Below are positions 12,170-23,714 of a stretch of 64,000 nucleotides of DNA, in pieces. The translations under genes and the position numbers were made by a program. The notes below the pieces were generated by a model, which saw only the letters and a program-made list of their open reading frames with translations, was not told where the DNA came from and made no database searches. This stretch comes from Tipula vernalis (taxonomy: Eukaryota > Arthropoda > Insecta > Diptera > Tipulidae). The stretch is taken from the NCBI GenBank assembly GCA_958295665.1, contig OY282558.1, positions 35,361,045 to 35,425,044 of the forward strand, written 5' to 3'. The number at the start of each line of letters is the position of its first letter. Positions within the stretch are counted from its first letter, which is position 1.

Positions 12170-13450
12170 CGGATTGGCGTGAAATTTGGAAAATATTATA
12201 TAGTGCTGATGTGTGCTTCTACCTTGGGGGTGAATGCCACCCCTTCTTGGGGATGGAAATTAATACACTCAAAATAACTACAGAAATCGATAGAGCGATG
12301 AATTCTAAGCAAAAAATGTTCTATGAAGTTTTTTCGGTAAATCAGTATTTTTCGAGTTATGCCAGAGCACCCTGTATTTTATAGAGCCATAATCAAAAAA
12401 TCTGAGCTTTTATAAGGGAATTAGAAACGAGGAAAAAACGAAACTTTTCATAGTAAAACACACAAAACATATGGGAAATCACTTTTTTTCCTAAGACAAA
12501 TTTTTAAATGAAAACGTTACAAATTCTTAATTATGATTTCTGAAATAATTTCATAAATGATTGAATTTCAACATATATGAATATCGTTTAAGTAAATTGT
12601 TTTCATTTTCTTGTAATAATTGATTTATTTAAACCAAAATATTAAAAAAAATTCATAACAACAGCATTCTGGTCAAATTGAAATAAAAGCTTACTACGAT
12701 TCGTTTGGAAATTAAGTTAATATACATTACATAGATAGCAGTGATGGCCGTAAAAATTTTGAAAAATCGTAACAAAAATTACCACCTGGGGAAATTTCAA
12801 GTTCAAAAATTGTAGGAAATGCAAAACAAATTCACAAAATATAGGAACGTGTGAAAATTTTTCGATTAAATAATTTTTTTTCGTATTTTTCTGTAACCAT
12901 TTTAGACATCTTACGTACACTAGTAAAACTAAAGATAAATTTAACAAGTATTATTTTAATTTGTCAGAGCCAACTTTGATGTATTTTTCAAAATGAAAGT
13001 TCGAAAAAAAAATATTTTAGAAATAATTTAATTTTAATATTTCTGCAATTAATATTTACTTAATACCAATATGGCCTTCTTGTATATTGTTCCTAAAGAT
13101 ATGTAGACAACTTTTATATAAACATTTTATAATATGTTTGCTTTTTTCATTGAAAAACTTGAAGCTAAAAAACACCATTTTTACTATGGATTCCTATGGA
13201 AATCAGTGAAAAGTTATACCACTAAAAAAGCTTCTAAAAAATACGTCATTAAAATTATGGCTCTATACTCTAGAAGGCTCTGGTTATGCGCGATTGAAAA
13301 TGTTGATGTTTTATCTAAAAAATGCTTGTTTCAGAGAACGCGATTGGTTTTTTAATGATAACTTCCTTAAGCCTAATCAGTACGGGTTGAGTCTCGGAGA
13401 TTCATTTTAAGTTTAATCTGTAAAAAAATATCCTAAAAACTATGGTCATA
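12170..13450. repeat. Old dispersed repeat, split by a nested transposon
   Basis: The left part (about 12170-12362) includes the GC-richer segment CTTGGGGGTGAATGCCACCC and ends TTTTTCGAGTTATGC. The right part (about 13283-13450) resumes GTTATGCGCGATTG and continues with coherent AT-rich sequence. Removing 12363-13282 and one copy of GTTATGC makes the two sides contiguous. I recall similar sequence as a dispersed insect repeat, but the family name is not assigned and the outer limits are approximate. Confidence 0.5.
12363..13282. mobile_element. 920-bp non-autonomous TIR transposon (hAT-like?)
   Basis: Ends are imperfect inverted repeats of about 30 bases. The left end starts CAGAGCACCC and reaches TATAGAGCCATAAT. 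The right end, read inwards on the minus strand, starts CAGAGCCTTC and reaches the same TATAGAGCCATAAT. The element is flanked by a 7-bp direct duplication GTTATGC (12356-12362 and 13283-13289). No transposase frame is present. CAGAG termini suggest hAT, though hAT usually makes 8-bp duplications. P-like or another superfamily is possible. Confidence 0.7.
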
Positions 13451-13745
13451 CAGATTGGGCCACATGTATTTCAATACATGTTATTCGTGATCAAAAAAAT
13501 TGCAATTGCAAATTTATACACGTAACGATAAATGTCCTGGGACACCATTTACAAAATAAAAACATCCGTGCACGATGAGTCTGATGTACTCATTGTCTTA
13601 TTGAAAACAAATGATTTAAAAGCAGCGTTCTTTTATTGGAATATTAGCAGTAAGTTTATATAATAAAAACTACATATTTCCGCAAAGGACACCGGATTGT
13701 ATGCTTGTGGTATAAATATGGTAAAATTCCACCAGGAAAATGGCG

Positions 13746-13790
13746 TTCGGCCTTTCGACATTCGGCCTTGCGACATTCGTCCTTTCAACA
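13746..13790 (+). repeat. Three tandem 15-mers
   Basis: Three consecutive 15-base units of the type TTCGGCCTTTCGACA, with one to three substitutions each. The block is markedly more GC-rich than its surroundings. Confidence 0.75.
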
Positions 13791-14816
13791 TCGAACAATT
13801 TTTATCAATTGCCCTTAGTCTTAAATGCGTGCTTCATCTAACTTGTTGCATTGCCTACTTGTAACCACTGACACGGTCGAGAGAGCATCTTCAAGCAACT
13901 CTGGTAACCTCTACGTCAAAAACGTTGCAACATAAAATTATTAATACCCTGTTTAAGTGATATTTATATGAAAGGATTTAATCAATTTACATACGGAAAA
14001 CTCTCTCAAACACAATAAATTCTATCACACCATCCTGCATATATGATGACTGCGATGATATTTCTGCATACACATAAACACACACACACATAAGAATAAG
14101 AATGTTCATCCTTTACTTTATTTTTCCTCATTTTAACAATACACAAAAGAAAACGAATTATTAACAAAAGACAATTGACTTTATTGTTTTCCAGTTCTTT
14201 TACTTAATTTTTCTTTTCAATTTTCTTTTTATTTTATTTTAAATAAATGAAAATACAAAAAAAAAAAAGAAAAAAATATTGGATAAAAGAAAATAATAAG
14301 ATGATGATGATGACGAAAATGAATGAAAATATGACTACATATTGTTGTTATGATTTTCCGAAAAGCTCATGTTGAATTATCAGTATGAATGACGATGATG
14401 GTTTATGATAATGATGAGTGAAAATGAATATAAGTTGTTTGATATTTTATAAACTTTTTCTCTCAACTTTCTTCGTCCTATTGTTGTTTCAAGGTATACA
14501 TTCGAGTGTATCGGGCCTTTCTTCTACGTAAACTGAAATTTCTCATACCTACTCCTTACAAATTAAAGAATAAAAGATAACGTAATTGTTTTTTGGAAAA
14601 TTGTAAAAATTGATGCTTAATAATATAAAAACACTGAGGCGATGAGAAAACTGATTTTTAAATTGTGGTCAAATATTTGATTGGATGTGTTGAAGAATTT
14701 AATTTTTCATAAATTATGGTTGTTTAGAAGGTTCGTGGCCCAAAGCAGCGCTATGTCGCATCTTGTTCGGTTCCACCAGTTTCTGATAGTTCCTTTGTTT
14801 CTGGGATTCTGGGGGT
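13791..14816. other. Intergenic DNA with GAT-rich simple sequence
   Basis: No gene-like frame. It contains a short ACAC tract near 14082 and GATGATGATGA-type simple sequence at about 14300-14420. Confidence 0.5.
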
Positions 14817-15128
14817 CTATTACGAAATTTTTCGATTTTGGATTTTTACGATATCGAAAAAATTCGATACATTTACCCTATTATGAAACTTGGAAAATCG
14901 AATTTAAATAATATTTAATTTATTTCAAATTGAATAAATTATTTACAAAAACGTATTTTCCACAAAAATACAAAATACCATAAATTTTACAAAATCCGCC
15001 AACTAAATAGCAGTCGAATTTTGCTATGTACGTTCGGAAAAATCCAATACGAATTTCCTTTTTTGTTTCATAATAGGACGAATTTGTTCGATATCGTAAA
15101 AATCCGAAATCGAAAAATTTCATAATAG
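14817..15128. mobile_element. 312-bp palindromic MITE
   Basis: The first about 50 bases (from CTATTACGAAATTTTTCG) reappear inverted at 15079-15128, with about three mismatches. The motif CCTATTATGAAAC also occurs inside each arm. There is no coding capacity. Because of the inverted arms, spurious frames on both strands translate to a shared KFFDFGFLRYR string. A target duplication is not obvious. Confidence 0.8.
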
Positions 15129-16437
15129 GCCTCCTGTTATTTCAAATAAGTTGAGTTATTTAACTTATTCAAAAATGGTGGAGCAGAATAAGCTATGTGG
15201 TGGTCTAATGCAAACCAAGACTTATTTCAACTTAAACTTACATTTGGGAGGAATTTTGTGAGTCAAAAAATTATAAAAATGGAAAACATCTGCGTTGGAT
15301 GTTTAAAAATATAATAATTGATTGATCTGAATGTATCACCAAGCCAAACGAGTGCATGTTAGTGTATATTGACAAAGAATCGACACTGGCCCAAACACAT
15401 ATTACCAGCAACACCACTAAGAATAACCTAGATAATGAGCAAGACCTAACAAATGGCTGTTCAGAAAGCTCACAACGCTTGAAATAGGCAGACAACAATT
15501 TCACTCAACCTGTCGACAGATAATCGACTACCCGAAGCCTCCTCACACAAGCCATTCGCAAAATTCATTACCAATCTATAAAGAAACCAGGGAATAAAGT
15601 TATTAGGATCAGCAGTGGTAATCAAACCAGTCACACAGTCATGAAGTTTTTTACCTTATTACCCTGTGTCGCTAATAATTCAAAATTGAACCTGAAAATT
15701 CATTGGGTTACGAGAGATACAGCCCTAAGGTTTCGATCTTCTCTTTAATCTGTAAAAATTATTGAAACTCTGAAAGTGATTACGATAACAGTGATAGTTT
15801 CTTTAACAACCCGGATTTACATTGTACGACGAGTGAAACGACCATAAAATGTTGACCCTAAAAAACTGGAAAATGGATAAGCGGCTACCAAAGCGAGCTT
15901 AATCTGAAAGCCATTTGGATAGCGACAGATATTCCGCTACATTAATTTGATTTTCGACCTTTATTACGTTCGCTAAAACATTAGAAAAAATATAATCATG
16001 AGATGATCAGAACTTTGGTCTTGATTAATTCAACTCCCAAATCAATCCCGAAATGAACCTCTTAAGTCAATCTTCAGCTTAAACTCCAACTCAATTTACA
16101 ACTGAACCTCTATCTTGCCTCTGTAATCACCAAATTAATGGCCAACCCAGCCATCAATAAAATCACCAAATCAATCCTTAATCAACTTTCAAATCAATCC
16201 CTTAACCTAACTCCAAATCAACCCTTAAATAATTCCCCAATCGAACAACTCACACCCCAATGTGAGCTAACTAAATTCTAATTCTACGTCCATTCAACTT
16301 AGCTCCACCCAAATCTCAACCCTCTGCTCAACTCTACACTTATTTTTCAACCCAATTACAAAATTAACTCGATTCGAAAGCTACGTACGTGTATGAACTC
16401 AACTCAAGTTAACCTCAATTTCAACACAAACCCTACT
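15129..16437. other. Intergenic DNA with degenerate C-rich repeat
   Basis: Nothing gene-like is seen. From about 16030 to 16380 the plus strand is strikingly poor in G and repeats loosely around CAACTCCAAATCAATCCC, a decayed tandem repeat next to the minisatellite that follows. Confidence 0.5.
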
Positions 16438-17066
16438 CACTATTATACCATAATAGCAACGTACAATCATACCGGCATACGTATCTTCGTACTATCACAA
16501 CTTTAAACAATCATTTCATCATACCATTATTCCATTGTACCATCATACCATCATGATACTACACCATTAAAACATCATACAGTCATACCATCGTACCATA
16601 ATGACGCCGAACAATCCACTACACCTTCATACCATCATACCACTATATCATAGTATCATAGTACCTTTATACCATTATTATTATCGTACCATCAAACTGT
16701 CAGGCCATGATATCATCATACCATCCAACCGTCATACCATTATACCATCATACCCTCATACTATCACACCATCATTCTAGAACAAATATCGTCCTACCAT
16801 CGTACGTTGTATTATATATATACAAACATATCATCACACCAACATACAAAAAGATAAATCCGTCATACCATTATACCATCATAATCTCACACAATCATAC
16901 CATCATACCATCGTACCGTCATACCATTTTACCATCATACGATCATATCGCCATACCTACCATCAAACCATCATATCACCATACCACTATACCCTCATAC
17001 CATCATGCCATCATATGACCATGCCTTCATACCATCATACCAACATATCATCATACCCCATACCTG
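16438..17066 (+). repeat. Degenerate ATACCATC minisatellite
   Basis: Many imperfect copies of an 8-base unit (ATACCATC), with frequent substitutions and small indels. The 103-codon open frame at 16707-17018 reads only as a Ser/Tyr/His/Ile/Pro repeat and is an artefact. The right edge abuts the broken LINE without a gap: the last residues of the LINE frame come from the minisatellite. Confidence 0.9.
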
Positions 17067-18289
17067 TACATATTTCTGATACAGTGCAGAGCTGAACTCC
17101 ATCATAATTCATAATCGACGGAAAGCCCGTTGTTTTGCGCTTATCATTAACAAACTTCCAAAATGATTTGGGGTTTTGTTTGATATTAGCTTCGATCGTT
17201 TTTATGTATTGTAGATATTTAGTATGAAATTCGGATTTAAATTGATCCCGAAGATTGACAAAAATAGATTTGTTAGAGTCACAATCATTGGTTCGAAGTC
17301 TGTAAAAGGCTTTATTCTTACGGTTACGCAGATTAATCAAATCCGAATCAATCCATGGAGGGTAACTGTAGTTACGTTTCCTTTTCAAAGGTACGAAACG
17401 GTCAAAGGCTAGAAACAGAAAATCATTAAAACTTTTTACATTTACATCAATATCATTGTTAAGAAATAACTCATTCCAGCATATGCATCGGAGAAACTCA
17501 GACATACCGTGGGAATCGCATGCTTTAAAATCATAAAACGAATCATCCACAGAAAATTCACGACATTTAGCATTAACGTTATTAACATGAAATTCAATTT
17601 CGAGAGAATTATGATCTTTATCATTGTTCTTAAAGGATGTCAAAGATTCGAAAACTGATAAATATTCCGTATTATTAACAAAAATTAAATCTAGAAACGA
17701 ATTATTATCATTAGAATATAAATTAATTTGTTTAAGATTAAAACTAAATAATGCGTCTATTACCACCGAGTCTTTGATAGACAGAACATTAGAAGGTAAT
17801 ATATCTAATGATTCGGAATCAACCGACCAATTAATATTGGTTAAATTAAAATCGCCCAACACTACTATAGTATCATTACAATGAGACATATTAACTATTT
17901 CACTTATACAATCTATGTGATTTAAATAAATATCGATAGAAGATCTAGGCGGTATATATAGAACTATAAAATAAAATGTTTTTTTTACAAATAAAAACTT
18001 TAACACATAAAAATTCAATTGTTACACAGCCCGGAACAACGATACGCTCACAATGAAGTGATGAATGAACAGCCAAGAGGACACCACCTCTCGTTTGTTT
18101 CGAGCTATTCAATGGTGATCTGTCACATCTAAAAACAACAAAATCATTTGGAAAGAATTCAGCGTTGTAAATTCCACAATGAAATCCAGTTTCCACAATA
18201 GCATATAATTGGAAATGCATCGAATAAAAAAAATTGCGGAATTCCATAGACTTCGATGACATTCCCCCAACATTGCGATAAAATAATTT
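17067..18289 (-). pseudogene. LINE AP-type endonuclease, frameshifted
   Basis: The endonuclease begins near FYRNVGGMSSKS (about 18283) and includes VETGF, the RGGVLLAVHS segment, VVLGDFNL (catalytic GDFN) and DHNSLEIEF (terminal D/H pair). One frameshift lies in the T-rich stretch near 17975-18000, where the frame ending at 17945 overlaps the frame that continues to 17067. The linker segment RKNKAFYRLR and NPKSFWKFVNDKRK follows, as is usual between endonuclease and reverse transcriptase. The motif identities are clear, the clade less so. Confidence 0.82.
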
Positions 18290-19262
18290 ATAGAGTATGC
18301 AATTCGATTTTTGGCTGGGATCTGTTATTGACTGCATGGAGGTCGTTGAAGTAAAGCAAAAAAAATTATTGTTCTTATTTTGTTTCCTCTTATAAATCAC
18401 AAATTCCTTTATCAATGAATCTGATGGCCATGAGCTAGGTTGAAGCAAGCTATCCACGCTAGATACCGGAACATTTATCCAAAATGAAGAAAAATTACGG
18501 TCTTCTTCATTGATTCGACGTGATAATATGCGTTTGCAACTAACATCCACAACACCAAACTTGTCTTTTAGATAGGATAAAACTTCCAGTTCAGAAACGT
18601 CTTTATGGAGTATGGACACAAAAATGGTTTTACGAGGTGCAATCACTTGGAGTTATGAAATCAAGTCACCGGTGCCGATTATAATTTGCCGCTGTTTCGG
18701 AATCGTCGAATGTTTAGATGAAATTACCCGTTCATGTTGAGAACTCGTTGTGTTAGTAGATGGAATCAGACAACCATCATTAGTCATCATCGTCGATAGT
18801 AAATTTGTATCCAGTTCAGTCTGAACTGGAGTTACGGTACCACCATTATCATTACTTTTATTATTAATGTTTTTATGATTCACATTCGTATTATCATTAA
18901 TTTTAATATTTTTATTATTACCTACACATTTTATTTATAGAATTTGAAGTAACGGCATTATGACAATTTTTGGTATTGTATAATTTTGAACTCATGGACA
19001 TTAAATCACTCTGAAGGTTATGAAAGTTTGTATTAATAACATTAACAGATTCTGTTATTTTTGAAAATAACTTCATTTGGGATTTTAACAGGCCATCACA
19101 GTCGTCACAAATATATCGTAGATTTTTTAGCTGACAAATTAAATCAAAGGTCGTTTTGCTTTTGATTTCAAAACACTTAAAGTCAATTACTTTATCACAA
19201 AGAACACAACAAAAATACTGTTCTTTTGAAGTAAGACCACATGCAAAACACTTCTTTTCCAT
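18290..19262 (-). pseudogene. LINE ORF1 (PHD-finger type), broken
   Basis: The likely start is the ATG at 19262 (MEKKCFACG). The first 80 residues have regularly spaced Cys pairs (CFAC, CCVLC, CDDC), consistent with the PHD-like finger of jockey/CR1-type ORF1 proteins. The frame fails near 18918 and resumes shifted at about 18883. It then meets a TAA after GTGDLIS (18653) and continues in the same frame with ISILHKDVSELEVLSYLKDK and SSWPSDSLIKEF, the conserved C-terminal segment of this ORF1 class. No active protein can be made. Confidence 0.72.
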
Positions 19263-19339
19263 TATCACTAGAGGAATTATTTCACTGAAGCTAATATGAC
19301 GGCACAAATTAGCAACCACAGTCAAGAAATAAAACAATA

Positions 19340-20901
19340 AAAAAATTAAAATTTTTAAATTTTTTATTTTTGTTTTTAATAAAAATTAACTTAAAAACAC
19401 GTCCGATCGGTATGAGTACCAATAGAGGATTCTCCTATAACCAATAGAGGTCCTATAAAGGCTCAAAACACTGAAATGAAAAAGAATCATGAAAACATAT
19501 CTAGAACATACTCCGGCATTTTACATCAAATACAAAAGAACAATTGGGTTGTTGAATGAATAAATCCAAAATATTCGGTTTGACTATCTCGCACGATATT
19601 TCAATATAAATTTATAGAGTAGGATAGACCGCGTATTATTTGCACCACAATTTTTATCTATTCGTACACAAAACTATTGTTTGGAACAGAATAAAAATCT
19701 CCAAAAATAGATAACACACAACAATTGTTTTGAGCTGGTATTGGTTTATGTGGTGTGTTATACATATTTGCTTGATAATATATTACAAAGGATTCGTTAA
19801 GACACGCGGCTGATTCATAAAAAAAATCCCCAGATTTAAACTTACAAATTTCCAACGAAAAAACACTGTGCAATTAACACAAAACATATAAACTCACTTA
19901 ATATATCCTTTATTATATTTTGTAATGTATTCAATTTGTGTTTGTGTGTGTGTGTCTGTTTATGTGTTCTTTAATTTATATCATAATCCTTTATGTCTTT
20001 ACAACAAACAAGAAACAACAAAAAACTGGGAAAAGAGTTCTTTTCAAAAATAGACTTACATACAATATTTTAATATATAAATTCACAATAACAATGGACA
20101 ATGTTGTCATCGCATTGTCATCATCAAATAATAATAAACAACAACAAAAGGGAAAATATGTATGTAAGTGTATGTATATATGCCAACAGAAAATGGGAAA
20201 GTTGGATATCCACCATCCATATTATAGTGTACTATACAAATATACAACGTACAGATCACGATACCTAACAATGAGAAATGTTTTTGAATTTCTGTAAATC
20301 TAAATTCTAACTGAAACTTTTCTCTCATTTCTATTTGTGCGCTACAAAATAATATTGTTAAATTCCCCACAAGAAAATTGTTGGTACATACATATTGCAA
20401 AAATAAGGGGAAACATTTACCAGTTATTAATTTTCACTACTCGTATTTTGAATACAAAGTGTTACGTCAACACAATAAGAAAGATAAGCAAAAGGTGGTT
20501 CAATTAAATGGAGTGCACAATAATATTTTGCTTTATTGCACGTAAAAAGTGTTAGACATTTAAATTTAAAACAAACAAAATTTGGACCACAGGAAAAATC
20601 TTTTCGATTTCCCACAAAATAAAATAAAAAACAATCTTTCGATTACTTATCAGTACAAAAAAAAAAAAAATCAAACGCTTTTATCACACATCGAATAAAA
20701 AAAATTAAAACAACAAGCAAATAAGAAGAAAGCACGAAGCCAGTCAAAATTATGCCATGATTTGTATGTTTTCATTGCCGCTGCCTTTGCTGCTTTTGTA
20801 TTTTTATATACTGTTCTGTTATATCAATGGAAAATTCATCATCAAACAAAACAGAAAATTTAACGAAAAACAATGGAAATAAAATAAATTTTTCATTTTC
20901 T
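19340..20901. other. AT-rich intergenic DNA, no gene seen
   Basis: Contains a short TG tract near 19938 and A-rich stretches. The open frames are low-complexity and overlap on opposite strands without domain similarity. Confidence 0.5.
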
Positions 20902-20993
20902 TTTATTATTATTATTATTATTATTACTATTATTGCGATTATTATTATTATTATTATTATTGTTGTTGTTGTTGTTGTTGTTGGTTGGTTGGT
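20902..20993 (+). repeat. (ATT)n-(GTT)n compound microsatellite
   Basis: About 60 bases of ATT repeats with two interruptions, passing directly into about 30 bases of GTT and GGTT. Frames of poly-Ile, poly-Val or poly-Asn across it are artefacts. Confidence 0.95.
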
Positions 20994-21562
20994 ATATTTT
21001 ATTTTGTTCATATATAAACATACTAAAGATACAAAACAATACAATTGTTTTATGTTTGTTTGTTTTATTAAAAAAAAAACATAAAAAAAAACAAAAATAA
21101 AAGAAAATGATTTTTTTCATTTATTTCGTGAAATTGTTGTTTTTAAACAAAAGCAACAAATAAAACAAAAAGAATTTTAAATTCTTTAGAAACAATTGTG
21201 TTTTGTGTACAAGCACTGTGTGTGTGTGATCTCCAAAATATGCTTTGACATTTTTTATTAAAAGCTTTAAATGTAATTTTTATTTTCTGAGATCAGTCTC
21301 AGTTATTGTATTCATTGCTGCGAATGTACCATACATGTATTTGCCGACATCGAGTAACCATTTATTAAATTTGGGGTCTGTGCTAGCTCTCACATTTTTA
21401 TTCAACGAAAATAGCCGGAAATTTGGCCACAAATGAGATTTTTTAATGTTTGAGTTTAGAATTAACCTCTGAATTGCTGTTCTTTTTGTATTAAATCCTT
21501 AAGAATCAACTAGCTCTAAAGGTATACCAGATGCCAAGGAAACTTCATTCCAAATAACACAA

Positions 21563-22720
21563 TCAGTTGATTTTAAAAATCTCGTTTCTGTTGACATAAA
21601 TTTGGTTTAAGGGGAAGGAAAATGCAGAATGACAGGTCATGCCAGTAGGAGCAGATTTGATGCGATTCCTATCCAAGCGACACAAATTACTTTTTTTATT
21701 ACTTTGATTAAATGTTTCAATTAGAGGTCGATATAAAAATGTTTTCCCACTACCACCAGGACCATCAAGGTAGAAACATTTTTTTAAATTTCTCGTATCA
21801 TCAAATATTTCAATCTTCCCTAATATCAGCAATCGTTTATATTGACATCTGAAAATTCTGATGGATTTATAATGCAATAAACAAAATAGGTTAATACCCG
21901 CCTGATTACATTGACCTTTAGGAAAAGAAACACAGCAACGGTTTGTTGATGTTCATTTAAGCGTTTATGTACATAATCTTCAATCAAGCTTTGTTTAAAG
22001 TCATTAAAAAGTTGAAGAGGATTTGATAGATTGTAATAGCATAGTATTGTTACAAATAATAAAGCCTCTAATAAACAATTATGCCATTCAGCGGAATCGT
22101 TTATTAAATCTCTTGCTTTAGCCGCTTCTTTATACGTGGCATAAGAATGTTGTTTACGAATTTAAGCGATCGTCTGACCTCTTAACTGACAATAAAAGCA
22201 AACGTAAGAGGTACAGATCAGAGTTTTCGAAGATACAGAAATAATAGTTCCAATAGTTTTATGTCCGTGATCTTTTCACCCATTTTTTATTTTCCATTAT
22301 GTAAAAACTCATGTGGCTTCTTCTTCTTCGGAAGCATTCAGTTCAAAAAATGCAGTTATTGTGGTACAAGTTACTGATTGATTAGACTGATAGCAAGCGA
22401 CTGACTAGCCAAGCTGCCTCTTGGAAAATTATGCAGTGACAGTTTAGATATACTAGCTAATTTCGTTGTACTGTACAACATTTGTAGAATTCTGTTCTCC
22501 GACAAATCAGTGTCACTATAAAAACTTTTTGGAAATTGTCCGTGAATATTATGCTTTAAAATTATATTTGTAGTTGGGGATTCAAATTATGGCTCGGAAG
22601 CTTGGCAGAAATAATTGTGTCAACTTGGTCCGCGGTTCTAAACTTATCTTCAGCCCTTAATGTAAACAAATAATGCGCATGTGGTAGCCCTCAGGTAGTG
22701 AAATTTTAAAAGAGTTATAT
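21563..22720 (-). mobile_element. Helitron remnant (Rep-helicase fragments)
   Basis: Two diagnostic pieces on the minus strand. At about 22560-22720 the reading GLPHAHYLFTLRAEDKFRTA, followed by DQVDTIISAKLP, matches the Rep-associated region of animal Helitron proteins. At 21563-21877 a PIF1-type helicase start is seen: FYLDGPGGSGKTFLYRPLIE (Walker A), then SAPTGMTCHSAFSFPLNQ (motif Ia-like). Between them LFNDFKQSLIEDYVHKR fits the inter-domain region. Stops and frameshifts throughout make it non-functional. The 5'-TC and CTRR ends were not located. Confidence 0.8.
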
Positions 22721-22881
22721 TACTTCGCACAGCATTAGTCTGATGTATATTATATTACATATTGGTAGTCCAAGGTCGCTCTCCAATGTCCCTCTCCGAA
22801 CCCAACAACAAACACGACAGGTGTTTTTGCAAATTTGTAAGAACGTGGCCCTTAAATCAGACTTCTAATTGCTTGATTAGT

Positions 22882-22921
22882 CATATAATGACTAATATTA
22901 GTCCATATTAGTCATTATATG
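22882..22921. repeat. 17-bp perfect inverted repeat
   Basis: CATATAATGACTAATAT at 22882-22898 is repeated inverted at 22905-22921 with a 6-base spacer. It lies upstream of the Helitron Rep fragment. It may be part of that element or an independent hairpin. Confidence 0.85.
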
Positions 22922-22929
22922 TCAACTGT

Positions 22930-23714
22930 AACCTAATATTAATAACACAAGACAGAAATCTTCATGGGCAATTGACCATTATTAAATACCAATAGAAAGT
23001 TGGATTAGTCAACGCGATTCAAGCCTCGATGCCCTCCTTAACAACAGATTTTATTTGTTTTATTCGGCCTTAAGCAATAATAAGCCATCTCGTCAAGATC
23101 ATATACTTACAGCTCAAGACAAATTTTTTACTTTTGCACAGAAAGAGATATGAAGAAAGCAAGTTAGGGTTTCAAATACATTTAAATTCTAAAACAATTT
23201 AGAGCTCTGTGCTTTTAGCATGAGGAGCCTTATGGATGAGGTGAATAAAAACAAGTAAATGCTTGAAACTGTAAAAATACACAAAATAAATAAACTGTAC
23301 ACAATTTAATTAATTTTTAACTTTTTTATTTTTCCCCACCATGTTATTAATATTATTTTATCACTGCGCGAGGTTCGCGGGCGGCATGTCGCCGTAATGA
23401 AATTCGAGAGCAGACTGAAGAAGAGACGTGAGACACTCAATGCGCACTTGAGTCGAAAAGCTGTGAGACATATTATGGCTGAATATGTTGTAGTGGTGGA
23501 ATGAATGTATATGAGTGAGCCGCTACAAAACAAATACCGAATTTTTCAAAATTTTTACTTGATAATTGTGTTCAAATATTTGATTTACTCATTGTACAAG
23601 AAAATATTTAAAGGTAGTACTCGTAACATGGTTTACCATAGTTCGTTTACTGATAAGAATCCGCAACATGTTGCAGACAAATCTGTCGCAAACAAATAAC
23701 ACAATTTAACTTAA
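22930..23714. other. Unassigned DNA, possible LTR
   Basis: No coding region is recognised. The segment just before 23715 has mixed composition, unlike the AT-rich flanks. It would be the place of a 5' LTR if the primer-binding-like site at 23730 is real, but I could not fix its start or find a second copy in the window. Confidence 0.3.

Larger units (their letters stand above)
17067..19262 (-). mobile_element. LINE with ORF1 and endonuclease, 3' part missing
   Basis: On the minus strand the element reads, 5' to 3': an ORF1 with a PHD-like zinc finger, a C-terminal ORF1 region, an AP-type endonuclease, then the linker that normally precedes reverse transcriptase. It stops there, at the minisatellite. 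Non-LTR copies are usually truncated at the 5' end, so loss of the 3' half indicates a later deletion or recombination. Several frameshifts and an in-frame stop show it is dead. It could be the same jockey/CR1-type family as the element at 1.7-8.35 kb, which holds only the complementary part, but no overlap exists to test this. Confidence 0.82.

Noticed and set aside
14681..15123. Two opposite-strand proteins sharing KFFDFGFLRYR
   Set aside because: The shared string comes from the inverted arms of the MITE at 14817-15128.
16707..17018. 103-residue Ser/Tyr/His-rich protein
   Set aside because: Reads the degenerate ATACCATC minisatellite. Composition follows the repeat.
20772..21120. Poly-Ile, poly-Asn and poly-Val containing frames
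   Set aside because: Translation of the ATT/GTT microsatellite on both strands.
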